Shown here one piece after another: positions 24,501 through 32,546 of a stretch of DNA of 32,546 bases. The position numbers and the translations under genes were made by a program. The first letter of the stretch is position 1; each line of letters starts with the position of its first letter. The notes beneath the pieces were generated by a model. The model saw nothing but the letters and a program-made list of their open reading frames with translations, was not told the DNA's origin and did no database searches. The stretch is from Gemmatimonadales bacterium UBA4456 (GTDB lineage Bacteria; Gemmatimonadota; Gemmatimonadetes; Longimicrobiales; Gaopeijiaceae), in assembly GCA_002390225.1 (NCBI GenBank), contig DGOW01000013.1, positions 851-33,396 on the forward strand. The letters are read 5' to 3'.

Positions 24501-25823
24501 CTAAGCATGATTGATCAGTGGGAATTTGAGGGTGACACGGGTTCCCTGCCCTTCATCGCTCTCCAAGCGGATCGTCCTGTCGTGAAGTTCAACCAGACGC
24601 TTCGTGATCACGAGCCCCAAGCCCGTGCCCTCGTGCGCGCGCGAGAGTCCGGAATCGATTTGCTGGAAGGGCACGAACAAGTTCTTGATCTCGGTCTTTG
24701 GGATGCCGATGCCTGAGTCCCAAACCTCGAAGTTGATCAATTCATTGTTGTTCTCTCGCGTCAGGGAAATACACAGCCCGATTGAGCCCCCTTCCGGAGT
24801 GAACTTGACCGCATTGTTGAGGAGATTGATAAGAGCCTGCTTCACGCGCCGACTGTCCAATACTGCGATTGCGGCAGCAGAATCGTCCCGAAAATCAAAT
24901 TTGAGACCTTTGTCCTCAGCTTTTTTCCGGATCATCCTGACCGCTGATGCACAGGTCTCATGAATTGAGCAGAGGTGCAGATCCAACTTCACCCTACCTC
25001 TCTCGATTTTGTGCAGATCCAGGATGTCGTTGATGAGGCTCAACAAATGTGTTCCGCTCTCGTGTATGAGACCCACACTCTCGGCCTGTTCGGGGGTGAG
25101 CAGACCAAACACACCTTCTGTCAATGCCTCGGACATTCCCAGGACCGTGTTCAGGGGAGTGCGCAGTTCGTGGCTCATCGACGCGAGAAACTCGTCTTTC
25201 AACTTATTCGCCTGAGCCAGCTGACGGTTTGCAGCGACGAGATCAGCCGTGCGCTCCTCGATCCCATCGGAAAGTTGCGAGCGCTCGACTCGGAGGGCTT
25301 CGACGGCCAACGTCTGGGAAATCTTGGTGGCACCGATAGAGGCAATGGCGCTCAAGATCTGTTGGTCCTGCTCTGTGTAGAAGCCTCGATCAGGGTGCTC
25401 TGAGTCGATCACGCCGATGACCTCACCGCCGACTGACATGGGTACCGCCAGTTCCGAAAGGCGGACTTCGTCATCAACGATGTATTCGGGGTGTGTCGAG
25501 GTGTCGGTGATGAGCTCGGACTCACCCGTCAGGGCTACACGACCGACGATTCCCTGGCCCAGGGGGATGACGATGGGGTCGAGGATCTCGTATTCGGAAG
25601 GGTTCTTGTTTCCGAACGCCGCTCTTTGAGTCAGGCTTTGACGCTCTGTGTCCAGCATATATATGACCACGTCATCGAAACCCATCTTGGCGACCACGTT
25701 CCTCGCCAGATGCCACAGAACCTCGTCCGTCGATGCGCAGGCCAGCATGGTGATCGCTACATCCTCGCTGAGAATCCTCAAGCGATCGTGTCTGTCCGGC
25801 TTGGACTGGTGAGCCGAAGTCAT
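24501..25823 (-). CDS. Soluble GAF-domain sensor histidine kinase
   Basis: A 440-residue cytoplasmic kinase; no transmembrane segment is present. A GAF domain (about 20-175) with IPLGQGIVGRVALTGES and AVPMSVGGEVIGVIDSEH would sense a small ligand. A coiled linker (about 176-208) leads to the HisKA domain, with the phosphorylation box SMSHELRTPL and H218. The ATPase domain has N box NLLNNAVKFT, G1 DSGIGIP and G2 GTGLGLVITKRLVELH, so all catalytic boxes are present and it should be active. No response regulator lies next to it, making it an orphan. The AT-rich third codon positions (frequent aat, ttt, att) make its base use lower in GC than flanking genes. Confidence 0.93.
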   Translation of the reverse strand: MTSAHQSKPDRHDRLRILSEDVAITMLACASTDEVLWHLARNVVAKMGFDDVVIYMLDTERQSLTQRAAFGNKNPSEYEILDPIVIPLGQGIVGRVALTGESELITDTSTHPEYIVDDEVRLSELAVPMSVGGEVIGVIDSEHPDRGFYTEQDQQILSAIASIGATKISQTLAVEALRVERSQLSDGIEERTADLVAANRQLAQANKLKDEFLASMSHELRTPLNTVLGMSEALTEGVFGLLTPEQAESVGLIHESGTHLLSLINDILDLHKIERGRVKLDLHLCSIHETCASAVRMIRKKAEDKGLKFDFRDDSAAAIAVLDSRRVKQALINLLNNAVKFTPEGGSIGLCISLTRENNNELINFEVWDSGIGIPKTEIKNLFVPFQQIDSGLSRAHEGTGLGLVITKRLVELHDRTIRLESDEGQGTRVTLKFPLINHA

Positions 25824-26061
25824 GCGTGCCTTGCTCCCGCCTCAGTGGATCATTGGGTGGGCTGCGTGAGAGCCTGATCCTCGAGCACCCAGGAGTAAGC
25901 TAAGACAAGGGTCAGGCTGAACACGAGAGTCCTAATCGCCAGGCGTTGTATGCGTTCGGATCAGACGGGAACGTGCGCTCAGTCTTCGAAGGCCTGATAC
26001 TCAGGCATCACGTACCTATTGTCAGTCCAGAATATCTGACGAACCACCTGACGGAGTTCAC
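25824..26061. promoter_or_regulatory. Divergent intergenic region with a small inverted repeat
   Basis: This 238-bp gap separates the histidine kinase from the lipoprotein hydrolase operon. It includes GCCTGA-TAC-TCAGGC at 25992-26006, a perfect six-base inverted repeat that could be an operator or leader hairpin for the operon. The operon's ATG 26062 has GGAG (in ACGGAGTTCAC) at normal spacing. I see no defended promoter hexamers. Confidence 0.4.
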
Positions 26062-27768
26062 ATGACGCTCATGCACGCCTATCGAGGTCGAATCCGGTCT
26101 CGCACTGCTCGCGTATTTGAAATCATGTTGTTCGCTGCGCTGACCATGCTCACCGGGTGTGCAGTCGAGACCCCTGACCCTGGTCCGTTCGACGTGCTCA
26201 TCATCAACGCCCGGGTGATCGACGGAGCGGGAAATCCGTGGTTCCGAGCTGACGTGGGGATCCGCGGGGACCGGATCGCCGCGGTCGGTGCTCTTGCCGG
26301 CCAGCCTGCGGTGCGCACGATCGACGCATCGGATCGGGTGGTCAGCCCCGGCTTCGTCGACATGATGGGGCAGTCGACGACGGTACTCATGACCGATCCG
26401 TCGAGTGCCGAGTCAAAGCTTCGGCAGGGAATCACGACCTACCTGTCTGGCGAGGGCGGTTCACCTGCGCCCCGTTCAGCCGATGCACCGCCTGTGGATG
26501 TGCAGGGTGACGCCCATCAGTGGCAGACGTACCGGGAGTACTTCGGGCTTCTGGAGCAGTATGGAATCCCGATCAACGTCGTGCATGACGTCGGGCTGAC
26601 GCAGGTTCGGCGTGTCGTACTCGGTGACGAAGATGTGCAGCCCACCGTTGAGCAACTAGAGGAGATGAAAGCGCTGGTACGGCAGGCGATGGAAGACGGC
26701 GCGGTGGGTACGTCGACGTCACTCATCTATCCGCCTGCTATCTATGCGAGCACCGAAGAGCTGATCGAGCTGACCCGGGTGGCCGGGGAGTACGGTGGTG
26801 TCTACTTCACGCACATGCGCAACGAGAGCAACGCTGTGCTGGATGCGATCCGCGAGGCGATCGAAGTCGGAGCGGGCGCGGGTGTGCCGGTGCACATCTA
26901 TCACCTCAAGGCAGCGGGCCAGGAGAACTGGCCACTCATGAAGGATGCACTCGCTCTGATCGACTCGGCGCGTTCCGAAGGGATGGACGTGACCGCGGAC
27001 ATTTATCCCTATACCCGCAATGGGATCGGCCTCGGCTCCTTCCTGCACCCGCGTCACTACGCGGCGGGTACCGGTTCATTCCTGGCGACTCTGGGGGATC
27101 CGGCGCTGAGGGCCGACCTCCAACGCGAGGTCGAATCGACCTCCGACTGGGAGAACTGGTACCGGCATGTGGGGATGAACTGGGACAACGTTCTCATCGT
27201 CTCTGCATCGGACGCTGTCGATCCTGCCGTCATCAATCGCTCGATCACAGAAGCTGCCGAGGTGCTGGGGACCGATCCGTGGACTGCCTTCTTCGACCTT
27301 GTTCAGGCCGGGGGCGTGAGTGTGAATCCGCAAAGCATGAACGAGGAGCAGAAGTGGTTGGCGCTCGGGGCTGAGTACGTCATGATCGATACCGACGCAT
27401 CTCCGGTGAATCCGGAGACTGCGGACAGCTCGCACCCGCGCGCGTTCGGGGCGTTCCCCCGCGTCATCGCGAAGTACGTGCGAGAGGACAGCGTACTGAG
27501 TCTCGAGGATGCGGTGCGTCGTATGTCGTCGATGGCTGCTCAGCGTCTGGGGCTTCACGATCGTGGCTTCGTCGCTCCCGGGATGGCTGCAGACCTTGTC
27601 GTTTTCGACCCCCAGCAGATCCGGGATATGGCAGAGTTTGGGGACGGAGCGATGCGATACGCGGAAGGGGTCGACTTTCTGTTTGTGAATGGAGGACTCG
27701 TCATCGATAGGGGTGAGCTGACGGACCATGCACCTGGCCGGGTGCTCAGGAGAGGAGGAGGATCATGA
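26062..27768 (+). CDS. D-aminoacylase-like amidohydrolase lipoprotein, HxH replaced by Met-x-Gln
   Basis: A 568-residue predicted lipoprotein, about the length of N-acyl-D-amino-acid deacylases. A long basic n-region precedes the lipobox LTGC, with lipidated C33. The fold begins VLIINARVIDGAGNPWFRADVGIRGDRI, the classic D-aminoacylase opening. GFVDMMGQST occupies the metal motif, so M102 and Q104 replace the HxH histidines. E131 (SGEGGSPAP) replaces the Cys96 ligand of the Alcaligenes enzyme. The deeper His residues (VYFTHMRNES and VHIYHLKAAG) and the Asp in MIDTDASPV are kept, and the SHPRAFGAFPRV block is present. A single-metal site is possible. The gene shares an ATGA overlap with the beta-lactamase-like gene. 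The first gene of a three-lipoprotein operon. Confidence 0.9.
   Translation: MTLMHAYRGRIRSRTARVFEIMLFAALTMLTGCAVETPDPGPFDVLIINARVIDGAGNPWFRADVGIRGDRIAAVGALAGQPAVRTIDASDRVVSPGFVDMMGQSTTVLMTDPSSAESKLRQGITTYLSGEGGSPAPRSADAPPVDVQGDAHQWQTYREYFGLLEQYGIPINVVHDVGLTQVRRVVLGDEDVQPTVEQLEEMKALVRQAMEDGAVGTSTSLIYPPAIYASTEELIELTRVAGEYGGVYFTHMRNESNAVLDAIREAIEVGAGAGVPVHIYHLKAAGQENWPLMKDALALIDSARSEGMDVTADIYPYTRNGIGLGSFLHPRHYAAGTGSFLATLGDPALRADLQREVESTSDWENWYRHVGMNWDNVLIVSASDAVDPAVINRSITEAAEVLGTDPWTAFFDLVQAGGVSVNPQSMNEEQKWLALGAEYVMIDTDASPVNPETADSSHPRAFGAFPRVIAKYVREDSVLSLEDAVRRMSSMAAQRLGLHDRGFVAPGMAADLVVFDPQQIRDMAEFGDGAMRYAEGVDFLFVNGGLVIDRGELTDHAPGRVLRRGGGS
27753..27761 (+). promoter_or_regulatory. Strong ribosome site of the beta-lactamase-fold gene inside the preceding gene
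   Basis: AGGAGGAGG at 27753-27761 lies inside the end of the amidohydrolase gene, three bases before ATG 27765. It is the strongest Shine-Dalgarno seen in the window and fixes the coupled start of the second lipoprotein. Confidence 0.75.
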
Positions 27769-29219
27769 GGGGCTTCAACGCCATGCTTGGTACGTGCGCG
27801 ATGTCTCGCATGGGTCTCGCGCTCGCCTTGATTTCGCTTGTGGGGTGTGGGGTGGAGCCGGTGTCCGTAGGTGACGCCGGTCCGATCCACCCCGGCGTCG
27901 AGGCCGTCTTCGCAGACCTCGACCGCGACGACGCGCCTGGCGCTGCGGTCGGGGTTCTGCTCGACGGCGAGGTCGTGCACCGGGCGGGGTATGGCATCGC
28001 CAACATGGATCACGGAATTCCGATCACCCCGCAGACCGTCTTCGATATCGCGTCGATCTCGAAGCAGTTCGGTGCCATGTCCGCACTTCTTCTCCAGGAG
28101 GAAGGGCGACTCGACTTCGAGATAGATGCGCGCGAGTACGTTCCTGAACTCCCCGATTTCGGCCCGACGATCACCCCGCGGCATCTCGTGCACCACACGA
28201 GCGGGATCCGCGACTGGCCTCATGCGATGATGCTCGGCGGCGTCACCTATACCGACGTGATCTCGTTCGAACAGATCCTCCGAATGCTGTATCAACAGGA
28301 GGACCTCGATTTCGCGCCCGGAGCCGAGTACTCCTACTCGAATACCGGCTACAACCTGCTCGCACGCGTCATCGAGGTGCAGTCGGGGGAGTCGTTCCGC
28401 GAATACACTCAGGCGCGGATCTTCGGCCCACTGGGCATGACGAACACGCACTTTTCGGACGACTATCTTGAGATCGTTCCCGGACGTGCGGAGTCGTATG
28501 CGCCAACCGAAGATGACGGATATCGCAGGGTCGTGAATCAGCTCACCGCTCTGGCATCGAGTTCGCTGAACACGTCGATGGACGACTTCATTCTCTGGAT
28601 GAAGAACTACGAGACGGCTGAGGTTGGAGGGGACCAGGTACTCAACCGAATGCTCGACCAGGGCGTACTGAACGACGGCGAGGTCCTGAACTATGCTCAT
28701 GGCCTGAGCCTCGGCGACTATCGCGGACTTCCTACCGTCGGTCATGGTGGGAGCTGGGCCGGGTATCGCACGAACTTCGTTCGCTTCCCGGAGCAGAACC
28801 TCTCCGTGGCGGTCTTCTGCAACGTCTCGAACTGCGATCCGGCCGGGCGTGCTCAGCGCGTGGCCGAGGTCTTCCTCGCAGACGAAATGGGGCCGGCGCC
28901 GTCCCAGGGGTCGGATCCGGACGCACCCGAGTCGGTCGCCCTGACTGCGTCGCAACTCCGCGGCTATGAGGGTTGGTACCGGAGCACCGAGCTGGACTCG
29001 AGTTATGAGCTCGTGGCGGGTGATGGGGTGTTGATCGCGCATCACTGGCGGAATGCCCCCGCCACGCTGACACCATCGGGCGACGACCAGTTCAGGGGGG
29101 ACACGGGCTGGCTTCCCCGAGTGAGGTTCACTCGAGATGCGGCGGGCAAACTGAGTGGGTTCACGGCGACCGGTAGCAGAGTCCGGAATATGGTATTCGA
29201 ACGACAGCGCCCGGATTGA
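27765..29219 (+). CDS. Beta-lactamase-family serine hydrolase lipoprotein
   Basis: A 484-residue predicted lipoprotein of the class C beta-lactamase/D-aminopeptidase/esterase (serine beta-lactamase-like) superfamily. The lipobox is LVGC, with C28. The catalytic motifs are SISK (S97 and K100), the Y-x-N motif Y191-S-N193 in SYSNTGYN, and HGG in TVGHGGSWAGY, taking the place of the KTG box as in this superfamily. A separate C-terminal domain (from about 390, starting LTASQLRGYEGWYRS) is a lipocalin-like domain common in such proteins. They act on peptides or esters rather than reliably on beta-lactams, so I make no resistance claim. The start is coupled by ATGA to the upstream gene with AGGAGGAGG just before it. 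Confidence 0.93.
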   Translation: MRGFNAMLGTCAMSRMGLALALISLVGCGVEPVSVGDAGPIHPGVEAVFADLDRDDAPGAAVGVLLDGEVVHRAGYGIANMDHGIPITPQTVFDIASISKQFGAMSALLLQEEGRLDFEIDAREYVPELPDFGPTITPRHLVHHTSGIRDWPHAMMLGGVTYTDVISFEQILRMLYQQEDLDFAPGAEYSYSNTGYNLLARVIEVQSGESFREYTQARIFGPLGMTNTHFSDDYLEIVPGRAESYAPTEDDGYRRVVNQLTALASSSLNTSMDDFILWMKNYETAEVGGDQVLNRMLDQGVLNDGEVLNYAHGLSLGDYRGLPTVGHGGSWAGYRTNFVRFPEQNLSVAVFCNVSNCDPAGRAQRVAEVFLADEMGPAPSQGSDPDAPESVALTASQLRGYEGWYRSTELDSSYELVAGDGVLIAHHWRNAPATLTPSGDDQFRGDTGWLPRVRFTRDAAGKLSGFTATGSRVRNMVFERQRPD

Positions 29220-29230
29220 GGAGCTGCAAG

Positions 29231-30511
29231 ATGAGCGTGCTCGGTGATCGTCGCTCGATCCGGCGTCCGCGGTCGTCGCTGCTTGTGACCGTGTGCGCAC
29301 TGCTGGCCTCAGGGTGCTCCGAAGTTGCCGATGAGGCTGCACCGCCGATCGATCCGGATGCGATTCGCCCGTTCGTCGTCGACGTCCCTGACGCGGTTTT
29401 AGGCGACCTGAATGACCGACTGTCTCGCACGCGTCTTCCGGATCAGATCCCTGGGACCGGATGGTCGTACGGTACAGATGGAGTCTACCTGGCTGAACTG
29501 CTCGACTACTGGCGTGACGACTTCGACTGGCGCGCACAGGAGCGTGCACTGAACGAGCTTGATCACTTCAAGACCGTGATCGATGATGTGGATCTTCACT
29601 TTGTCCACCAGCGGTCTCCAAACCCGGATGCGACTCCGCTACTGCTCGTACATGGCTGGCCGGGCTCGATCCTGGAATTCATGGATGTCGTCGGACCGCT
29701 CACCGATCCAGCGGCAGACGGAGGTGATGCGGGTGATGCCTTCCATCTGGTGATTCCGTCGTTGCCGGGCTTCGGCTTCTCGGCCAGGACAACGGAAACG
29801 GGGTGGAGCCCTGAGCGGATGGCCGATGCCTTCGCGACGCTCATGGAGCGCCTCGGTTACGATGAATACGGCGTGCAGGGTGGAGACTGGGGCGGCATCA
29901 TCGGACGGTTCGTGGCGGGTAACTACCCGGACAACGTGATCGGCTTTCACACCAACTTCATACTGGGTGGCCCTGCACCGGGCACGGACCCGAACGCAGG
30001 CGTCACCCCTGCGGAGCGCCGGCTCCGTGCCGAGCGAGCCGAAGCCTTTTCCGAGGGCGGTGCCTACCAGGAGATCCAGGGGACGAAGCCGCAGTCTCTC
30101 GGCGTCGGACTCAATGACTCACCTGCTGGCCTGGCGGCCTGGATCGTGGAAAAGTTCCACGGCTGGAGCGACAACACCGGACATGTGGAAGATGCGTTCA
30201 CAAAGGATCAGGTCCTTGCGAACATCACGCTGTACTGGGTCACCGGGACCATCGCCTCGTCCACGCGCATCTACTACGAGTTCGGCCACGCACCGACTGA
30301 GCGCCCGGTGTCGTACGTCTCGGTCCCTACGGCCGGTGCGATTTTCCCCAGGGAGATCTACTTCACCCCGCGCGCATGGGCGGAGTCCCGCTACAACATC
30401 GTCCGCTGGACGGTGATGCCTAGGGGAGGGCACTTCGCCGCCCTGGAGGAGCCGGAGCTGCTGGTAGATGATGTGCGCGCGTTCTTCCGTGAGTTGCCCA
30501 AGGAGCCGTAG
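29231..30511 (+). CDS. Epoxide-hydrolase-like lipoprotein
   Basis: A 426-residue predicted lipoprotein with an alpha/beta fold of the epoxide hydrolase group. The lipobox is ASGC, with C29. The N-terminal EHN domain (IRPFVVDVPDAVLGDLNDRLS, then WRAQERALNELDHFKTVID) is the cap-associated segment of microsomal-type epoxide hydrolases. The oxyanion motif is HGWPGS at 141-146, and the nucleophile is D219 in GGDWGG. The charge-relay His is H401 in RGGHFAALEEP, so the triad can be complete; the acid residue is not assigned. Family members may open epoxides or act as other hydrolases. ATG 29231 with GAGGAG upstream is preferred over TTG 29216, which overlaps the previous stop. The third gene of the operon. 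Confidence 0.92.
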   Translation: MSVLGDRRSIRRPRSSLLVTVCALLASGCSEVADEAAPPIDPDAIRPFVVDVPDAVLGDLNDRLSRTRLPDQIPGTGWSYGTDGVYLAELLDYWRDDFDWRAQERALNELDHFKTVIDDVDLHFVHQRSPNPDATPLLLVHGWPGSILEFMDVVGPLTDPAADGGDAGDAFHLVIPSLPGFGFSARTTETGWSPERMADAFATLMERLGYDEYGVQGGDWGGIIGRFVAGNYPDNVIGFHTNFILGGPAPGTDPNAGVTPAERRLRAERAEAFSEGGAYQEIQGTKPQSLGVGLNDSPAGLAAWIVEKFHGWSDNTGHVEDAFTKDQVLANITLYWVTGTIASSTRIYYEFGHAPTERPVSYVSVPTAGAIFPREIYFTPRAWAESRYNIVRWTVMPRGGHFAALEEPELLVDDVRAFFRELPKEP

Positions 30512-30535
30512 CCCCGCCCCCTGGGACAGCAGGTG

Positions 30536-32284
30536 CTACCGGAAGAACCGATTCCTCTGGAACTGGTTGAACGGCTGAAGCCGCAGCACCGACATGTTCT
30601 GATGGGACAACACGCGCATCATCGGCACGCGTTGCCGCTCCGACATGATCTGGGCGGCCCGCTCCCGCATCCGCTCCTGCTGCTCGTCGTCTACCTCCGC
30701 GATGGACCTGCCTCCGAGCATCGACTGCAGGACGGCGGCCTCGGACTCCGGCGTCTCTTCCAGGATGTGGTCGGTCCAACCCCACGTAATGAGGTTGTCG
30801 TCCGTCTCCGGCTCCATGAGATAGGTAATCAGATTTCCCATCGACTGTGCCGTCGGAATCCAGAACCAGCCCGCCTGCACGTCGATCGTATCCGGCTCCT
30901 TCTCGACCTCGGCCGCCTTCAGATAGTGACCCTGGAAGTACGACTCGGTCCGGACTTCGGTCGCGTAGTAGACCTCTGCGTCGACCGAGGTGGACTCCGT
31001 GAAGCGGTATACAGCAATATCGTGATCCATCAGGAGCGGTACGACGCCCGCCATGGCCGGGGGCATGAGGTAGCCGACGGGGCGGCTGGTCGTGCGTGTC
31101 GGCGTCCACCTCAGCCAGACCGGCACATCCTGGAGCGAATAGCCCAGCTCGGCATCCTCGTCTGGCATCCAGACGGGCTCGTTGCCGCGGTTACCGAGCT
31201 CGTAGTCCAGGATGACGCTACCGGTGCCTGCATGCCCCTCACGGATGGCCGTCATTCGCGAGGCCGTGGTGAGCGTACGGATTTCCTCACGGCGCTCGGC
31301 CGCCACTTCCAGGATCGTGCTTAGCGCGAGCACGCCCCCACGGATCTGGTGGTAGTAGCGCTCGTCTTCGGGGATCTCGACGACCGTTCCGTCTCCCATG
31401 ACGCGCCTCGAGTTTCGCGGGGTCTCGAGGAGAATGCCGATGGTGTTGGTGAGGCCCGTATACACATGGTGTTTCCGTGGCTCCACGGAGGTCGATCCCC
31501 AGCCACGCTGGCCGTTCTCGGTACGGACACCCGAGTAGTCGAAGGCACGGTAGTCCTCCGCTTCCACCGCCTCACGAAGGCGTGGGAAGATGTTGTCGTA
31601 TGGCCACGCTCGCAGTGCATTGTCTGCCGCTGGGTTCAGCGTGCCCTGGTAGGTGATGACGTACGGGTCCGATCCTCCGTGGTGGCCATCGACGTGGATA
31701 TCGGGTGTCCATTCCGTCATGACCTGCGTGACGTACGCGTGGATCTCCTGCGACTCGAGCTTCACGTAGTCCCGGTTCATGTCGTACCCGGCCTCGTTCG
31801 TACGTCGGCGAACCTCACCACCGTCCGGGTTCGTGAGCGGCGTACCGATGACGATGACATCATCGAGTACGTGCTGGAGGTCACCCGCAAGCAGCTCCTT
31901 CGCTACCAGCTGAAACGCCTCCTTCGGCGAGACCTCACCGCCATGCACGGACGGTGCGACGAAGACGATCGTCTTGCCGGAGCGGATCGCGTCCTGCGCA
32001 TTCACGATCGGGTCGCGCGCGATCACGATGAGGTTCATCTCACGGCCCATGAGGGTCTGGGTCAGCGGCTGCATGCTGACGAGCTCACTCATTGCGTCGA
32101 GTTCATACCAGAAGTCCATGAGTGGCTCGAATGGCGTCGGGCCAGATCGGAAATTCTGCTGCTCCTGCCAGGTATCCGGCAGCTCCTGGCTCTCGGCTGA
32201 AGAGGGCGACCCCAGGGAAACGAGAAGGGCGAGAATCCCGAAGTTGAGGAGGGCACGATCGCGAGTTGGCATGATGATGCTCAT
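30536..32284 (-). CDS. Exported M14-family zinc carboxypeptidase
   Basis: A 582-residue secreted metallopeptidase that would remove C-terminal residues from peptides. The signal peptide is about 1-30. The catalytic domain spans about 45-330: HxxE zinc ligands H114 and E117 in SVHGGEVSP, the substrate-binding Arg and N170-R171 in YDMNRDYV, a His ligand in DIHVDGHHGG (H201 is my choice), and the catalytic Glu in LLETPRNSRR. All are expected in M14, so it should be active. The C-terminal 250 residues form a separate unrecognised domain, making it longer than simple carboxypeptidases. ATG 32284 is preferred over 32356 and 32272, although its ribosome site is weak. It converges on the epoxide hydrolase gene with 24 bases between. 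Confidence 0.9.
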   Translation of the reverse strand: MSIIMPTRDRALLNFGILALLVSLGSPSSAESQELPDTWQEQQNFRSGPTPFEPLMDFWYELDAMSELVSMQPLTQTLMGREMNLIVIARDPIVNAQDAIRSGKTIVFVAPSVHGGEVSPKEAFQLVAKELLAGDLQHVLDDVIVIGTPLTNPDGGEVRRRTNEAGYDMNRDYVKLESQEIHAYVTQVMTEWTPDIHVDGHHGGSDPYVITYQGTLNPAADNALRAWPYDNIFPRLREAVEAEDYRAFDYSGVRTENGQRGWGSTSVEPRKHHVYTGLTNTIGILLETPRNSRRVMGDGTVVEIPEDERYYHQIRGGVLALSTILEVAAERREEIRTLTTASRMTAIREGHAGTGSVILDYELGNRGNEPVWMPDEDAELGYSLQDVPVWLRWTPTRTTSRPVGYLMPPAMAGVVPLLMDHDIAVYRFTESTSVDAEVYYATEVRTESYFQGHYLKAAEVEKEPDTIDVQAGWFWIPTAQSMGNLITYLMEPETDDNLITWGWTDHILEETPESEAAVLQSMLGGRSIAEVDDEQQERMRERAAQIMSERQRVPMMRVLSHQNMSVLRLQPFNQFQRNRFFR

Positions 32285-32402
32285 GGACAGGGGCTGAGGG
32301 TATGGGGCACGGGTCACAATCTGAGGGCGGGCACCGGACCAGGCCACCGGGTACACGGCCGTCCGAGGCGTGAGGCTAAGATCTGGGCCTGATCGCTCTG
32401 CT

Positions 32403-32422
32403 CAGCCCTCCCGCGAGGGCTG
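32403..32422. terminator. Perfect 8-bp hairpin in the divergent region before the last gene
   Basis: CAGCCCTC, loop CCGC, then GAGGGCTG form a perfect hairpin at 32403-32422. It sits between the divergent starts of the M14 gene (32284) and the edge gene (32529), so it is more likely a leader or attenuator element than the end of a gene. The rest of this 244-bp region holds no gene that I can see. Confidence 0.45.
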
Positions 32423-32528
32423 TTGTGCGCCTGGTCAGGATGCGCCTCGGGCTGATGCCTCCCACTTTGACGCCTTGCCTCGGGCCGCTTGCTGATGGGC
32501 CCGACCGTTACACACGACGGAGACCCTC

Positions 32529-32546
32529 ATGCGCCGTACCCGTACC
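32529..32546 (+). CDS. Start of a gene cut by the window edge
   Basis: ATG at 32529 is followed by five in-frame codons giving MRRTRT, a basic n-region suitable for a signal peptide. GGAG at 32519-32522 is six bases before it, in a leader (GGAGACCCTC) nearly the same as that of the amidohydrolase at 22513. Only 18 bases are visible, so neither family nor reality of the gene can be confirmed. Confidence 0.4.

Noticed and set aside
27765..29219. True beta-lactamase (antibiotic resistance)
   Set aside because: The SxxK/YxN/HxG set is shared with many esterases and D-peptidases, and the C-terminal lipocalin-like domain points to a general hydrolase.
27555..29549. Minus-strand open frame of 664 codons opposite the lipoprotein operon
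   Set aside because: It spans three coupled genes with clear catalytic motifs and has no signal, domain or ribosome site.
32467..32496. TTGACG as a -35 element for the edge gene
   Set aside because: No -10 hexamer at 16-18 bases resembles TATAAT, so a sigma-70 promoter call is not supported.
1..32546. Mobile element, phage, CRISPR or defence island
   Set aside because: I found no transposase, integrase, direct-repeat array, nuclease-helicase defence set or toxin-antitoxin pair on either strand.

Overview
The window is GC-rich, densely coded bacterial DNA, probably chromosomal. I infer Gemmatimonadota or a similar heterotrophic lineage such as Acidobacteriota. The basis is the gene mix rather than a marker gene: large secreted beta-propeller (BNR/sortilin-like) proteins, choice-of-anchor-B LVIVD proteins, several exported amidohydrolases, M14 and M24 peptidases, a beta-lactamase-fold hydrolase and a PQQ dehydrogenase, many with Sec or lipoprotein signals. 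I see no rRNA, tRNA, CRISPR array, insertion sequence, integrase or phage gene.

Layout. 1-676 (-): truncated K+ channel with a TrkA-N domain. 873-3304 (+): two-gene operon of a di-heme cytochrome c and a PQQ-dependent alcohol dehydrogenase with the Asp-x-Asp lanthanide signature. 3282-3980 (-): in-frame remnant joining the front of a membrane-fusion protein to the back of an ABC ATPase. 4093-6477 (+): first FG-GAP/LVIVD protein, ending in a perfect hairpin shared with the convergent BNR gene. 6542-15856 (-): six minus-strand genes, read from high to low coordinate as second FG-GAP/LVIVD protein, small membrane protein, M24 peptidase, TlpA-like lipoprotein, MscS channel, BNR-propeller protein. 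16004-18007 (-): alpha/beta hydrolase, 87-residue unknown protein, SAM methyltransferase. 18347-20370 (+): RhlE-type DEAD-box helicase, then a CDP-alcohol phosphatidyltransferase resembling phosphatidylinositol-phosphate synthase. 20473-23985: two related amidohydrolases (+) around a GlcG/HbpS-like exported protein (-). 24074-25823 (-): small membrane protein and a soluble GAF histidine kinase. 26062-30511 (+): tight operon of three predicted lipoprotein hydrolases (D-aminoacylase-like, beta-lactamase-like, epoxide-hydrolase-like). 30536-32284 (-): secreted M14 carboxypeptidase. 32529 (+): first codons of another gene.

How it fits together. Most genes act outside the cytoplasm and suit a scavenger of peptides, N-acylated or D-amino-acid compounds and small organics. 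The PQQ dehydrogenase would pass electrons to its co-transcribed cytochrome c. The most unusual points are the Asp-x-Asp dehydrogenase/cytochrome pair, the MFP-ABC deletion remnant, two of three amidohydrolases having lost the HxH metal motif in the same (Leu/Met)-x-Gln way, and the three-lipoprotein hydrolase operon. I found no clearly new defence or mobile system.
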